NCBI GenBank assembly: GCA_015689745.1
Contig: WVSO01000023.1
Span: 1 to 43,237 of the forward strand
Reading direction: 5' to 3'
DNA: 43,237 nt
Origin: Rhodobacterales bacterium HKCCSP123
GTDB lineage: Bacteria > Pseudomonadota > Alphaproteobacteria > Rhodobacterales > Rhodobacteraceae
Every line of letters begins with the position of its first letter. Within the stretch, counting starts at the first letter, position 1. Both the position numbers and the translations under genes were made by a program. Below are positions 1 to 8,396 of the stretch, in pieces. Below the pieces are notes generated by a model that searched no databases, had not been told where the DNA came from, and saw nothing but the letters and a program-made list of their open reading frames with translations.

Positions 1-7
1 GCCGGCG

Positions 8-1498
8 CTACTGCGTGGGCGCGGGCACGACAGCGCCGGGACCCGCCTCGGTCGTGTCGGGGTCGGCAGCCGGCGTCGGGCCGTCCACCGCCGCACCCTC
101 GGTCGGCAGGCCGTTTTCCCAGGTGCCGCGAAGGACCTCGCCGCTGGCATAGCGCATGGTGCCTTCGCCTTGCCTGCGACCGTTGACGAAGCGCCCCTCG
201 TAAACATCGCCGTTGGAATAGGTGGCGATGCCGAAGCCGTTGATCTCGCCATCCGCCCATTCTCCGACATAGGAGAAGGCGTTGGGTTCGGGCATGGTCA
301 ACCGGCCCTGCCCCGAGCGCTCGCCCGCGACGAACGTGCCGTCGTAGACCGAACCGTCGGTGTAGGTCGCCCGACCCTGACCATGGCGCAGGCCCTCTTC
401 CCACTGGCCTTCGTAGCGGTACCCGTCGGGGTGGCTCATCACGCCCTGCCCGTGCTGGCGCGCGTTCAGGAACTGGCCCACGTAGGTCAGCCCGTTGGCA
501 TAGGTCGCGGTGCCCTGCCCCTGGATCACGCCCTCGACCCAGTCGCCCGTGTAGGAGGAGCCGTCTGGATAGGTGATCGTCCCGGTGCCATGGGCGAGGT
601 CCTCGGCAAACTGCCCCTCGTACACCGATCCGTCGGGATAGGTCACGCGCCCCTGTCCGGCGATGCGCCCCTCGGACCATTGGCCGGTGTAGCTGTAGCC
701 GTCCGTCGCGGTGAAGGTGCCTGTGCCGTGGCGCCGGTCATCGGCGAACTCGCCCTCGTAGATGTCGCCATTGGCATAGCGCACGACCCCCGTGCCCTGG
801 CGCTGGCCGTTCACGAGCGCCCCCTCGAAGACATCACCGTTGGGCTGGCTGAGCGTGCCGGTGCCGTTGATCTGCCCGTTCGCCCATTGCCCTTCGTAGA
901 TGACGCCATCGGCCATCACCAGACGGCCGGTGCCGGCGCGCTGACCGCCCTCGAACTGCCCGGTGTAGGTCGCGCCGTCGGGATAGGTGATCGTTCCATC
1001 GCCATGCTTCAGCCCTTCGAGCCAGCCTCCCTCGTAGCGGTAGCCGTTCGGCCCGGTCATCACCCCCTGCCCGTGGTGCAACGCGTTCTGGAACTGGCCG
1101 GTATAGGTCACGCCATTGGAATAGGCCGCGGTGCCGGTGCCGTTGATGCGCCCCTCGGCCCATTCGCCCTCGTAGGTGGAGCCATCGGCGAAGGTGATCG
1201 TGCCCGTTCCCTCGGGCCGACCGGCGATGAAGGCACCCTCGTAGATCGAGCCATCCGGGAAGGTCGCGCGGCCCTGGCCGCGAATCTCTCCATCGACCCA
1301 TTCACCCACGTATTCGTAGCCATTCGGCAGGCGGTAGGTGCCGGTGCCATGCTGTACGCCGTTTCGGAACTCGCCCTCGTAGATGCCGCCGTTGTCGTAT
1401 TGCTGGATGTCGACCGTCAGGTCGGTCGCGTCCTGTGCCAGCGCGGGCGCGGCAAGGAGAATGGCGCCGAGCGCCATGGCCTTGGATGTCTTGAGCAC
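8..1498 (-). CDS. Secreted MORN-repeat protein
   Basis: A 496-residue protein. Residues 1-22 form a signal peptide (two Lys, a hydrophobic core, then APALAQ), so the protein should leave the cytoplasm. From residue 40 to 465 it consists almost entirely of 23-residue MORN units of the form Y-x-G-x-(F/W)-x7-G-x-G-x4-(D/N)G; I count 18 full units and a nineteenth partial one. MORN units form beta-hairpin rods that bind membranes or proteins; the ligand here is unknown. The tail after about 470 is Pro/Ala-rich and looks disordered. The start is GTG at 1498, preferred to the ATG at 1477 because it gives the signal peptide its basic end and follows a G-rich stretch that can act as ribosome binding site. 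The units fall into two 9-unit blocks (see repeat entry). No operon partner: nadE is divergent. Confidence 0.9.
   Translation of the reverse strand: MLKTSKAMALGAILLAAPALAQDATDLTVDIQQYDNGGIYEGEFRNGVQHGTGTYRLPNGYEYVGEWVDGEIRGQGRATFPDGSIYEGAFIAGRPEGTGTITFADGSTYEGEWAEGRINGTGTAAYSNGVTYTGQFQNALHHGQGVMTGPNGYRYEGGWLEGLKHGDGTITYPDGATYTGQFEGGQRAGTGRLVMADGVIYEGQWANGQINGTGTLSQPNGDVFEGALVNGQRQGTGVVRYANGDIYEGEFADDRRHGTGTFTATDGYSYTGQWSEGRIAGQGRVTYPDGSVYEGQFAEDLAHGTGTITYPDGSSYTGDWVEGVIQGQGTATYANGLTYVGQFLNARQHGQGVMSHPDGYRYEGQWEEGLRHGQGRATYTDGSVYDGTFVAGERSGQGRLTMPEPNAFSYVGEWADGEINGFGIATYSNGDVYEGRFVNGRRQGEGTMRYASGEVLRGTWENGLPTEGAAVDGPTPAADPDTTEAGPGAVVPAPTQ
134..1381 (-). repeat. Two-fold higher-order repeat of 9 MORN units each
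   Basis: Within the MORN gene, residues 40-246 and 247-455 are two consecutive blocks of nine units. Units match best at a shift of nine: unit 1 with 10 (both begin YEGEF), unit 5 with 14 (both contain HGQGVM), unit 7 with 16 (GTGRL / GQGRL), unit 9 with 18 (NGQRQGTG / NGRRQGEG). Block 2 has a two-residue insertion in its seventh unit. This suggests an old tandem duplication of a nine-unit ancestor. Confidence 0.8.
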
Positions 1499-1680
1499 GG
1501 GTCGCCCCCCCTGTCGTCGGTGCCCTGTTCGGCTTCGCGCCCAAAGCTAGGGGGTCGGGCGCGCGCGCGCAACGGGTTTGGCAGGAGGCGGGCGGGAGGT
1601 CGCCCGGCCCTTGGCCTCCGGGCGCATTCTGTTACATCTCCCGCGGTAACGCCGAGTATCGCCAACCGAAAGGGCACCCA

Positions 1681-3345
1681 ATGGCCGAGCGGTTCCGCCT
1701 GAGCCTCGCACAACTGAACCCCACGGTGGGCGATCTCGAGGGCAACGCCGCGATGGCGCGCGAGGCCTGGACCGAGGCCAGGGACGCGGGCGCCGACATG
1801 GTCGCCTTCCCCGAGATGTTCCTGACCGGCTACCAGCTTCAGGACCTCGTGAAGAAACCGGCCTTCGCGATGGACGTGCAGCGCGTTCTGGCCCGGCTCG
1901 CCGAGGACTGCGCCGACGGCCCCGCCATCGGCATCGGCGGGCCGCTGCCGGGCGGCGCCAAGCCCTTCAATGCCTATTTCGTCCTGCAGGGCGGCACCGT
2001 CGCGGCGCAGGTGCTCAAGCACCATCTGCCGAATTACAACGTCTTCGACGAGAAGCGCTATTACCACGCGGGCGACCCTTCGGGCCCGGTGCGCGTCGGC
2101 CCACTGCGCATCGGCATCCCGATCTGCGAGGATGCCTGGTTCGAGGACGTGACCGAGACACTGGCCGAGACGGGGGCCGAGATCCTGCTGGTGCCCAACG
2201 GCTCGCCCTATCACCGGGGCAAGATGGACACGCGCCAGGCGATCATGGTCTCCCGCGTGATCGAGACGGGGCTGCCGCTCGTGTATCTCAACCTGCTCGG
2301 CGGGCAGGACGACCAGGTCTTCGACGGGGCAAGCTTCGTCTTGAACCCCCATGGCGTGCTGACCCACCAGATGCCCGCCTTCGAGCCCGCACTCATCCAT
2401 GTCGATTTCGAGAATGGCCCCGAGGGATGGCAGGCCGTGTCCGGCCAAAAGGCCGCCCTGCCCGACACCTGGGAGGCCGATTACCGCGTCATGGTCGAGG
2501 CCTTGCGCGACTACATGGGCAAGACCGGGTTTCGCCAGGTGGTTCTCGGCCTGTCCGGCGGGATCGACTCGGCGCTCGTGGCCACCATCGCCGCCGATGC
2601 GCTGGGACCCGAGAACGTGCGCTGCGTGATGCTGCCCTCGCGCTTCACCTCCGAGACCTCGCTGGAGGATGCCGCCGATGTCGCCCGCCGGCTCGGCACG
2701 CGGCTCGACACCGTGCCGATCGGGCCCGCGCACGAGGCCGTGCTCGAGACGCTGGGACCGATCTTTGAAGGCACCGAACCGGGCATCACCGAGGAAAACA
2801 TCCAGTCGCGCCTGCGCGGCGTCATGCTGATGGCGCTCTCGAACAAGTTCGGCGAGATGCTTCTGACGACCGGCAACAAGTCCGAGGTCGCGGTGGGCTA
2901 TGCCACGATCTACGGCGACATGGCCGGCGGCTACAACCCGATCAAGGACCTCTACAAGACCCGCGTCTTCGAGACCTGCCGCTGGCGGAACACCCATCAT
3001 TTCGACTGGATGAAGGGCCCGGAGGGCGAGGTCATCCCGCCCCGCGTGATCGACAAGCCCCCCACCGCAGAGCTGCGCGCCGACCAGAAGGACGAGGACA
3101 GCCTTCCTCCCTATTCCGATCTCGACGTGATGCTTGAGATGCTGATCGACAAGGAGGCGAGCGTCGCCGACGTGGTGGCGATGGGATATGACCGCGCCAC
3201 GGTGAAGAAGATCGAAAGTCTGATCTACATCAGCGAATACAAGCGCTTCCAGTCGGCCCCCGGTGCCCGCCTGACCGAACGCGCCTTCTGGCTCGACCGT
3301 CGCTATCCCATCGTGAACCGCTGGCGCGACAACTCGGGAAACTGA
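1681..3345 (+). CDS. nadE: Glutamine-dependent NAD+ synthetase
   Basis: A 554-residue two-domain enzyme that makes NAD+ from deamido-NAD+, ATP and glutamine in the cytoplasm, the last step of NAD synthesis. The N-terminal nitrilase-type glutaminase domain (about 1-255) shows the Glu-Lys-Cys triad: E45 in FPEMFLTGY, K113 in VLKHHLPNYN and C149 in IPICEDAW. The C-terminal synthetase domain (about 270-540) carries the ATP-pyrophosphatase loop SGGIDS at 292-297. Its length fits the two-domain form rather than the short ammonia-dependent form. ATG at 1681 follows AAAGGGCACCCA, a usable ribosome binding site. It is transcribed alone, divergent from the MORN gene and convergent with the Hsp20-DUF1150 operon. 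Confidence 0.96.
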   Translation: MAERFRLSLAQLNPTVGDLEGNAAMAREAWTEARDAGADMVAFPEMFLTGYQLQDLVKKPAFAMDVQRVLARLAEDCADGPAIGIGGPLPGGAKPFNAYFVLQGGTVAAQVLKHHLPNYNVFDEKRYYHAGDPSGPVRVGPLRIGIPICEDAWFEDVTETLAETGAEILLVPNGSPYHRGKMDTRQAIMVSRVIETGLPLVYLNLLGGQDDQVFDGASFVLNPHGVLTHQMPAFEPALIHVDFENGPEGWQAVSGQKAALPDTWEADYRVMVEALRDYMGKTGFRQVVLGLSGGIDSALVATIAADALGPENVRCVMLPSRFTSETSLEDAADVARRLGTRLDTVPIGPAHEAVLETLGPIFEGTEPGITEENIQSRLRGVMLMALSNKFGEMLLTTGNKSEVAVGYATIYGDMAGGYNPIKDLYKTRVFETCRWRNTHHFDWMKGPEGEVIPPRVIDKPPTAELRADQKDEDSLPPYSDLDVMLEMLIDKEASVADVVAMGYDRATVKKIESLIYISEYKRFQSAPGARLTERAFWLDRRYPIVNRWRDNSGN

Positions 3346-3364
3346 CCACGCCGGGCATGGCACG

Positions 3365-3387
3365 AAAAAGGGCGCCCGAAGGCGCCC
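3365..3387 (-). terminator. Rho-independent terminator of the hsp20-DUF1150 operon
   Basis: A perfect 7-bp stem (GGGCGCC at 3370-3376 with GGCGCCC at 3381-3387) around a CGAA loop, which reads TTCG on the minus strand. It is followed on the minus strand by five T (3369-3365). It lies 26 bp past the DUF1150 stop, between convergent genes. Confidence 0.85.
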
Positions 3388-3412
3388 CCGTGACCCCGCC
3401 CGATCGCGCCGC

Positions 3413-3640
3413 TCAGTGGACGCTGACGGGCGTCATGTCGTTCTGGCGCGCCACCACGAAGGCAAGCTTGCGGTCCTTCACCAGCGCCAACTGTTCGCCG
3501 TTCTCGCTGCCGATGGCATAGAGCGTCTCGAGCCCTTTTGCCTGCTCGCGGATCTCGTCGGGCAGGTCGGCCACGGCCACGGGCCGGATATAGACGATGG
3601 GCTGCCCCCGGGTGGCGGCTGCGTCATGTTCGTTGGTCAT
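3413..3640 (-). CDS. DUF1150 family protein
   Basis: A 75-residue acidic protein containing PIVYIRPVAVADLPDEI and a C-terminal LAFVVARQNDMTPVSVH that I recognise as DUF1150. It is a small alphaproteobacterial family often found next to hsp20; its function is unknown. The start is ATG at 3640, because a near-consensus ribosome binding site AAGGAGG lies at 3656-3650, 9 bp upstream. The possible start 36 bp further upstream would sit inside hsp20. The gene begins 16 bp after the hsp20 stop, and its ribosome binding site abuts that stop, so the two are co-transcribed and probably translationally coupled. A link to the chaperone, as regulator or partner, is inference from position only. Confidence 0.85.
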   Translation of the reverse strand: MTNEHDAAATRGQPIVYIRPVAVADLPDEIREQAKGLETLYAIGSENGEQLALVKDRKLAFVVARQNDMTPVSVH

Positions 3641-3656
3641 CCGTGTCACCCTCCTT

Positions 3657-4079
3657 TCAGCGTTTCGGGCCGCCATTGATGCGGATCGTCTGCACGACGC
3701 TTTCGGGCACCGCGCGCTTCAGGTCGATATGCAGGAGCCCGTGTTCCATCGACGCGCCCGCGACCTCGACCCCTTCGGCCAGCACGAAGCTGCGCTGGAA
3801 CTGCCGTGACGCGATCCCGCGATGCAGGAATACGCGATCCTCTCCGGCGTCGGCCTGCTTGCCGCGGATCACCAGCTGCCGGTCCTCCAGCGTGATCGCG
3901 AGATCGTCCTCGGCGAAGCCGGCCACGGCCAACGTGATCCGGTACGCGTTCTCGCCGTATTGTTCGATGTTGTAGGGCGGGTATCCGTTCGCGTCGGCCT
4001 TCGCCGTCCGCTCCACCAGCCGTTCGAGTTGATCGAACCCCAGAAGAAAGGGATGCGATCCAAGGGTCAATTTCGTCAT
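3657..4079 (-). CDS. Hsp20 family small heat-shock protein
   Basis: A 140-residue small heat-shock protein, an ATP-independent holdase that binds unfolding proteins. The alpha-crystallin domain spans about 35-130 (PPYNIEQYGENAYRITLAVAG, then LEDRQLVIRGK, and GLLHIDLKRAVPE). The C-terminal IRI near residue 133 resembles the I-x-I anchor used in oligomer assembly. The N-terminal DQLERLVERTAK pattern resembles the IbpA-type class. I chose ATG at 4079 over GTG at 4088: AAGGA lies 10 bp before the ATG but practically touches the GTG. It is the first gene of the operon with DUF1150 and is preceded by a heat-shock-type promoter (4155-4183). Confidence 0.93.
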   Translation of the reverse strand: MTKLTLGSHPFLLGFDQLERLVERTAKADANGYPPYNIEQYGENAYRITLAVAGFAEDDLAITLEDRQLVIRGKQADAGEDRVFLHRGIASRQFQRSFVLAEGVEVAGASMEHGLLHIDLKRAVPESVVQTIRINGGPKR

Positions 4080-4154
4080 GCGGGGCACATCCTTGCATCA
4101 AGCGATCTGCACGTTGGGCGACACCCCGGTTTCGGCGATGCCGCAGTGCGGTTG

Positions 4155-4183
4155 ATATGGGGCGCGGCCCGTGCCCTTGCAAG
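4155..4183 (-). promoter_or_regulatory. RpoH (sigma-32)-type promoter of hsp20-DUF1150
   Basis: On the minus strand CTTGCAA (4183-4177) is followed after 14 bp by CCCCATAT (4162-4155). The known RpoH consensus is CTTGAAA, 11-16 bp, CCCCATnT. Transcription would begin near 4148, giving a leader of about 70 nt before the hsp20 ATG. Only one base of the -35 element departs from consensus. Confidence 0.65.
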
Positions 4184-4241
4184 GCTTGGCGGATGCAGAC
4201 CGGCGCGCTAGACTGCCCTCATCGGCCCGTGCGTGAAACGG

Positions 4242-4481
4242 ATGCATCCCCAGATGAACGCCCCCAAAGGCCCTAGCGAGATGAGCCACGAGGATGTCCT
4301 CCGCGTGAAGCTCGAAGTGCTGCGCCGCGAGCATCGCGACCTCGACGACGCCATCGCGGCGCTGCATGACGCGGTGAACCCCGACCAGCTGACGCTGAAG
4401 CGGCTGAAGAAGCAGAAGCTGATGCTGAAGGACCGCATCTCGCGGATCGAGGACGAACTGACCCCCGACATCATCGCGTGA
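4242..4481 (+). CDS. DUF465 (YdcH-like) family protein
   Basis: A small, highly charged, helical protein of about 79 residues. Its centre, EVLRREHRDLDDAIAAL then LTLKRLKKQKLMLKDRI, matches the DUF465/YdcH pattern of a two-helix coiled coil with a Lys-rich second helix. No biochemical role is established for the family. The start is uncertain: in-frame candidates are GTG 4233 and ATG 4242, 4254 and 4281 (MSHEDVLRVK), none with a strong ribosome binding site. The part after 4281 is the conserved portion. It is divergent from hsp20 and followed by purE after 119 bp. Confidence 0.7.
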   Translation: MHPQMNAPKGPSEMSHEDVLRVKLEVLRREHRDLDDAIAALHDAVNPDQLTLKRLKKQKLMLKDRISRIEDELTPDIIA

Positions 4482-4537
4482 CGTCGCGCAGGGCGCGCGC
4501 AAGGCCGACGTCGCGCTGGATGCGCGCATTGCTGACG

Positions 4538-4565
4538 TTGCGCCGCCTGCGCGCGTGGCTATAGT
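4538..4565 (+). promoter_or_regulatory. Predicted sigma-70 promoter of purEK
   Basis: TTGCGC at 4538-4543, a 16-bp spacer, then TATAGT at 4560-4565. This places a start near 4572, about 30 nt before the purE ATG. It is the only strong -10-like hexamer in the intergenic region. Confidence 0.45.
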
Positions 4566-4600
4566 GCGCCGCTCAATCACGGGCTCGCGGGGTGCGGCGC

Positions 4601-5089
4601 ATGGCGGATATCGAAGTGGGCATCATCATGGGCAGCCAGTCCGACTGGCCAACCCTGCGCGAGGCGGCCAGCATCCTCGACGAGTTGGGCGTACCCTACG
4701 AGGCACGCATCGTCTCGGCCCACAGGACACCGGACCGGCTCTGGGACTACGGCCGCACGGCCGCGGTCCGGGGTCTCAAGGTGATCATCGCGGGCGCGGG
4801 CGGTGCGGCGCACCTGCCCGGCATGATGGCATCGAAGACGCGGGTGCCGGTGATCGGCGTCCCGGTGCAGACCAAGGCGCTGTCGGGCGTCGACTCGCTC
4901 TATTCCATCGTGCAGATGCCCAAGGGCTACCCTGTCGCCACCATGGCCATCGGGGCGGCTGGTGCCGCCAACGCGGGCCTGATGGCCGCGGCGATCCTTG
5001 CGACCTCGGACGCCGCCCTGGCCGAGCGTCTCGACGCCTGGCGCGCGGCCCTCTCGGCCTCCATCCCCGAGGTTCCCTCGGATGACTGA
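4601..5089 (+). CDS. purE: N5-carboxyaminoimidazole ribonucleotide mutase
   Basis: A 162-residue class I PurE that converts N5-CAIR to CAIR in purine synthesis. Signature segments are [12 protein letters not shown] (about 7-18), SAHRTPDRL at 39-47 with the catalytic His41, and [11 protein letters not shown] in the middle. ATG 4601 is preferred to GTG 4592 because [12 protein letters not shown] aligns with the family's usual short N terminus. It is co-transcribed with purK: the purE stop lies inside the purK start region (8-bp overlap), so the mutase and the enzyme making its unstable substrate are translated together. Confidence 0.95.
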   Translation: MADIEVGIIMGSQSDWPTLREAASILDELGVPYEARIVSAHRTPDRLWDYGRTAAVRGLKVIIAGAGGAAHLPGMMASKTRVPVIGVPVQTKALSGVDSLYSIVQMPKGYPVATMAIGAAGAANAGLMAAAILATSDAALAERLDAWRAALSASIPEVPSDD

Positions 5090-6152
5090 CCGCCTGCCGA
5101 CCGGCGCCACCATCGGCATTCTCGGCGGCGGGCAACTCGGCCGGATGCTCGCCATGGCGGCGGCGCGCCTCGGTTATCGCTGCCACATCTACGAGCCGGG
5201 CGCGGCGCCTGCCGCTGACGTGGCCCATGCCTGGACGCAAGCCCCCTACGAGGATCTCGGCGCGCTGCGCGACTTCGCGCGATCCTGCGATCTGATCACC
5301 TACGAGTTCGAGAACATCCCCGCCGCCTCGCTCGACGTGCTGGCCGAGACGACCCCCCTTTTCCCCGACCGCCGCGCCCTCGAGATCAGCCAGGACCGGC
5401 TGACGGAAAAGACCTTCCTCGCGGGCCTCGGTCTCGCCACGGCCCCCTTCGCGCCCGTCGACACCCCCGCCGACCTCGCCGCGGCGCTGGCCGCGACGGC
5501 GACGCCCGCGATCCTCAAGACCCGCCGCTTCGGCTATGACGGCAAGGGCCAGGCACGGGTCATGGCACCGGACGAGGCCGAGGCCGCGCTCGCCACCCTG
5601 CAAGGCGCCCCCGCCATCGCCGAAGGCTTCGTCCGCTTCTCGCGCGAGATCAGCGTCATCGCCGCCCGCGGGCGTGACGGCACGGTCGCGGCCTACGACC
5701 CGGGCGAGAACGTGCATGTCGACGGCATCCTTTCCACCACCACGGTCCCCGCCGCCCTGCCCCTCCTGCAACGCACCGACGCGGTGCTCGTCGCCTCGCG
5801 TATCCTGACCGCGCTCGACTACGTCGGTGTCATGGGTGTCGAGCTTTTCGTCACTCCGCAGGGCCTCGTCGTGAACGAGATCGCGCCACGTGTCCATAAC
5901 TCGGGCCACTGGACGCAGGCGGGCTGTGCCGTGGACCAGTTCGAGCAACACATCCGCGCCATTGCGGGCTGGCCGCTCGGCAACGGAGAGCGCCACGCCA
6001 ATGTCGTGATGGAGAACCTCGTCGGCGAGGAGGTGACCCGTGCGCCCGCACTTGCCGCCGAACCGGGTGTCCAGATCCATCTCTACGGCAAGACCGAAAC
6101 CCGGCCGGGCCGCAAGATGGGCCACGTCAACCGCGTGACCGGGCCGGCCTGA
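5082..6152 (+). CDS. purK: 5-(carboxyamino)imidazole ribonucleotide synthase
   Basis: A 356-residue ATP-grasp enzyme that carboxylates AIR to N5-CAIR using ATP and bicarbonate, feeding PurE. The N terminus has the glycine-rich [17 protein letters not shown]. The ATP-grasp core shows [14 protein letters not shown], and the metal-binding end shows [15 protein letters not shown]. The start is ATG 5082 within ATGACTGA, overlapping the purE stop by 8 bp. This choice gives the usual family length; upstream in-frame starts lie deep in purE. It ends the operon; a hairpin-rich spacer separates it from the convergent lipase-like gene. Confidence 0.95.
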   Translation: MTDRLPTGATIGILGGGQLGRMLAMAAARLGYRCHIYEPGAAPAADVAHAWTQAPYEDLGALRDFARSCDLITYEFENIPAASLDVLAETTPLFPDRRALEISQDRLTEKTFLAGLGLATAPFAPVDTPADLAAALAATATPAILKTRRFGYDGKGQARVMAPDEAEAALATLQGAPAIAEGFVRFSREISVIAARGRDGTVAAYDPGENVHVDGILSTTTVPAALPLLQRTDAVLVASRILTALDYVGVMGVELFVTPQGLVVNEIAPRVHNSGHWTQAGCAVDQFEQHIRAIAGWPLGNGERHANVVMENLVGEEVTRAPALAAEPGVQIHLYGKTETRPGRKMGHVNRVTGPA

Positions 6153-6158
6153 TCCGCG

Positions 6159-6183
6159 CCTTCATCTTTCCCCAAATACGCAT
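6159..6183 (-). repeat. 25-bp intergenic element, copy 1
   Basis: A 25-bp stretch whose minus strand begins ATGCGTATTT and ends GGAAAGATGAAGG. It matches the plus strand of 16048-16072 at 23 of 25 positions; the two differences are adjacent, in the centre. It sits 114 bp past the stop of the minus-strand hydrolase gene and 6 bp past the purK stop. I recall similar strings ending GGAAAGATGAAG in intergenic DNA of other Rhodobacterales, but know of no defined function. Confidence 0.7.
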
Positions 6184-6249
6184 ACTGTCCCCGACGCCCG
6201 CACCGGTGACAGGCACTCCGCGCCACAGCTTCACGCATCCCGTGGCAAC

Positions 6250-6290
6250 GCGCCCCGAGGAGGGCGCCAAAGGCGCCTGACGAGGGGCGC
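6250..6290. other. Nested GC inverted repeats between convergent genes
   Basis: An outer inverted repeat GCGCCCC (6250-6256) / GGGGCGC (6284-6290) encloses an inner hairpin GGCGCC-AAA-GGCGCC (6263-6277, top-strand loop 6269-6271). It lies just past the stop of the minus-strand hydrolase and probably forms in its mRNA 3' end. No T-run follows in either direction, so it is not a classical intrinsic terminator; it could protect the 3' end or act with Rho. Confidence 0.5.
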
Positions 6291-6297
6291 CGCCCCC

Positions 6298-7029
6298 CTA
6301 CTCCACGATCCGCTCGATCACGTCGATCAGCGTCATCTCGGGGTCGAAGGCCCCGGTCCGCAGGAACAGGACCGTCTCGGCGATGACCAGCGGGTTGTTC
6401 ATCATGAAGGTATGGGTCACGGGCAGCACGATATGGTCAGCCATGCCTTCCACCCGCGTGCTCTCGACCGCCACCTTGCCGTCATCCTCGCCCGGGATGA
6501 GCGCCGAGTAGAACGGGTTCAGGGTCTGGTTCCCCGCGATCACGCCCAGCTCGAAATCGACCGGCGGCAGACGGTTCGGAAGATCGCTCTGCCCCGTTCC
6601 GAGCTGCATCCCGGCAGGGCCGTTGATCCATTCGAAGGGCTCCAGCGGCCCGAGCACGTCCACCAGGTCCGACCCCGCGTTCGGAGGGGCGAGCATCACC
6701 ACCCTGCCCAGCCGGGCCGGCCGGTGGCGCGCGAGCCAGTAGCGCAACAGGATGCCGCCCATCGAATGGGTGACGAAATGGACCCGGTCCGCTCCGCAAC
6801 GCGCCATCGCGGGCAGAAGCGTTGCCGGCGCCAGCTCGGCGATCGAGGCCTGGGTCGAGGGATAGCCGCGGTTCACGACCCGGTAGCCCTCGGCCTCGAG
6901 CGCCTCTTCCATCACCAGGAGCGAGGTCTCGGATCGCGCCAGACCATGCAGCAGCACGACGCATTCCTCGGCCCGCGCGGGAAGCGCGAGGGAAACAAGA
7001 AGGAGGAGCGGAGCCAGATGCCGGGTCAT
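6298..7029 (-). CDS. Secreted alpha/beta hydrolase, lipase/esterase-like
   Basis: A 243-residue protein with a signal peptide (about 1-20, [13 protein letters not shown]), so probably periplasmic or secreted. The fold shows an early oxyanion strand VVLLHGLAR (24-32) and the nucleophile elbow THSMGG with Ser89. A late acidic segment [11 protein letters not shown] and a C-terminal VTHTFMM supply candidate Asp and His. The elbow begins T-H-S rather than the common G-H-S. The layout resembles bacterial lipase/acyltransferase-like proteins that carry a permuted LHG start; the substrate cannot be told. ATG 7029 gives a clean signal peptide. It is divergent from the Nudix gene with 78 bp between starts. 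Confidence 0.8.
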   Translation of the reverse strand: MTRHLAPLLLLVSLALPARAEECVVLLHGLARSETSLLVMEEALEAEGYRVVNRGYPSTQASIAELAPATLLPAMARCGADRVHFVTHSMGGILLRYWLARHRPARLGRVVMLAPPNAGSDLVDVLGPLEPFEWINGPAGMQLGTGQSDLPNRLPPVDFELGVIAGNQTLNPFYSALIPGEDDGKVAVESTRVEGMADHIVLPVTHTFMMNNPLVIAETVLFLRTGAFDPEMTLIDVIERIVE

Positions 7030-7107
7030 GCCCGGACCATATAGGCGAGGGCGCGCGCCCTCGCGAGGGGGATGGACGGCGCCCGCGACCTCGGCCAGTC
7101 TGCCGTC

Positions 7108-7560
7108 ATGCCGACGCCCCGCCCCTTTCCCCGCCTCGCCGTCCGCGGCCTTCTCCTGATCGAGAACCGGCTGCTGCTGGTCAATGCCTGGGGCGGTGGG
7201 AAAAGCGACCTGCTCTGCGCGCCGGGCGGCGGGGTGGAGCCGCACAGCTCGCTCCCCGAGAACCTGATGCGCGAATTCCAAGAGGAAACCGGCCTCACCG
7301 TCGCGGTCGGCGCGCCCTGCCTCGTGAACGAGTTCCACGCGCCCGAACACGGCTTCCACCAGGTCGACATCTATTTCCGCGTCACGCTGGTCGCGGGCGA
7401 TCCCTTCGCGCCCTGGACCGACCCCGAGGGCATCGTGACCGAGCGCCACCTGGTCGCCCGCGAAGACATGTCGAAATACCGCTACAAGCCCGACAGCCTG
7501 CCCGATGTGGCCTGGTCGGACATCATCCACTACGACGCGTTGGAGCCGCTCGTTCGCTGA
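7108..7560 (+). CDS. Nudix hydrolase
   Basis: A 150-residue protein of the Nudix fold, expected to cleave a nucleoside diphosphate linked to another moiety. The box runs from G41 to L63: the catalytic REFQEETGL (55-63) is intact. The first Glu of the consensus (8 residues before the Arg) is Ser47; a Glu is present at 44 instead. Its substrate cannot be predicted. ATG 7108 is preferred over the in-frame ATG at 7072, because [14 protein letters not shown] leads directly into the first strand and the extra 12 residues look non-conserved. Its last 31 bp overlap the end of the convergent EamA gene. Confidence 0.85.
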   Translation: MPTPRPFPRLAVRGLLLIENRLLLVNAWGGGKSDLLCAPGGGVEPHSSLPENLMREFQEETGLTVAVGAPCLVNEFHAPEHGFHQVDIYFRVTLVAGDPFAPWTDPEGIVTERHLVAREDMSKYRYKPDSLPDVAWSDIIHYDALEPLVR

Positions 7561-8396
7561 GGCCAGAGCCCCCAGGCGATGCCGCCGATCACGAGCGCGC
7601 CCGCGCCCAGCATCCGCAGGCTCGGCGCCTCCGACAGGAGGTTCACGCCCCCCAGGGCGGCGATCACGGGCACGGAGAGCTGTACCAAACCGGCGACCGA
7701 AGCCCCGATCCGGGGCAGGACCGTGTACCAGAGCGCGTAACCCAACCCCGAGGTCACCCCCCCCGAGATGACCGCCAGGACGAGACCCGCAAGGCTCGCG
7801 TCGTTCACCGTGGCCCCGCCCGTCCGAACCAGAACGGCCAGGAACGCCGCCACCGTTGCCCAGACAAAAGCAGCGCCGGTGTCGCCCAGGGGATCCGCCG
7901 AACCTCGCCCGATCAGCGAATAGACGCCCCAGCCGGCAGCAGCAGCCCCCATCGCCGCCACCGCCCAGGGGGGTGTCGCGGCCTCTCCGCCCGGCCAGAC
8001 AAGCCAGGCGAGCCCCGCCAGCGCCAGCCCCGCCCCCGCCCAGCGCCGGACGGGCAGACGTTCGCCCAGCATCAGCGCACCCGCGAACATCGTGACCTGC
8101 ACGCCGCCGAACAGGATCAGCGCGCCGAGGCCCGCGTCCATCGCGACGTAGGCGACCGAAAAGCCCGCCAGGTAGGTGGTCAGCATCGCGCCGCCGAGGA
8201 TGCGCCTGGGCTGCAACAGGGGCACGGAGCCGTGCCTCAGCCGGATCAGCAGCACGAGCACGGCGGCGCCCGCCACCGCGCGCACCAGCGCGAAATCGAG
8301 TGCACCGATCTCTCCCGCCCCGACAGCCGCGCGGTTCAGGACGGAGTTGGCGGCAAAGGCCACCATCACCAGGGCGGTGAGGGCCACCAGCTTCAT
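7530..8396 (-). CDS. EamA/DMT family transporter
   Basis: A 288-residue inner-membrane protein with about ten hydrophobic helices arranged as two five-helix EamA halves. Examples are [20 protein letters not shown] at the start, and [20 protein letters not shown] in the second half, a typical DMT signature. The substrate is unknown; the family exports metabolites and amino acids. The start ATG 8396 lies in an ATGA overlap with the PhnM-like stop, so it is coupled to that gene. This hints that it moves a substrate or product of the PhnM-like or dehydrogenase partners (inference). It ends the minus-strand chain. Confidence 0.88.
   Translation of the reverse strand: MKLVALTALVMVAFAANSVLNRAAVGAGEIGALDFALVRAVAGAAVLVLLIRLRHGSVPLLQPRRILGGAMLTTYLAGFSVAYVAMDAGLGALILFGGVQVTMFAGALMLGERLPVRRWAGAGLALAGLAWLVWPGGEAATPPWAVAAMGAAAAGWGVYSLIGRGSADPLGDTGAAFVWATVAAFLAVLVRTGGATVNDASLAGLVLAVISGGVTSGLGYALWYTVLPRIGASVAGLVQLSVPVIAALGGVNLLSEAPSLRMLGAGALVIGGIAWGLWPQRTSGSNAS

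Noticed and set aside
1631..1650. GTTAC-N10-GTAAC inverted repeat upstream of nadE as an operator
   Set aside because: Only five bases per arm and no known regulator with this pattern; expected by chance.
170..1702. A 510-codon plus-strand frame opposite the MORN gene
   Set aside because: Its apparent repeats (VGIG-type) are the antisense image of the MORN units; it also overlaps the start of nadE.
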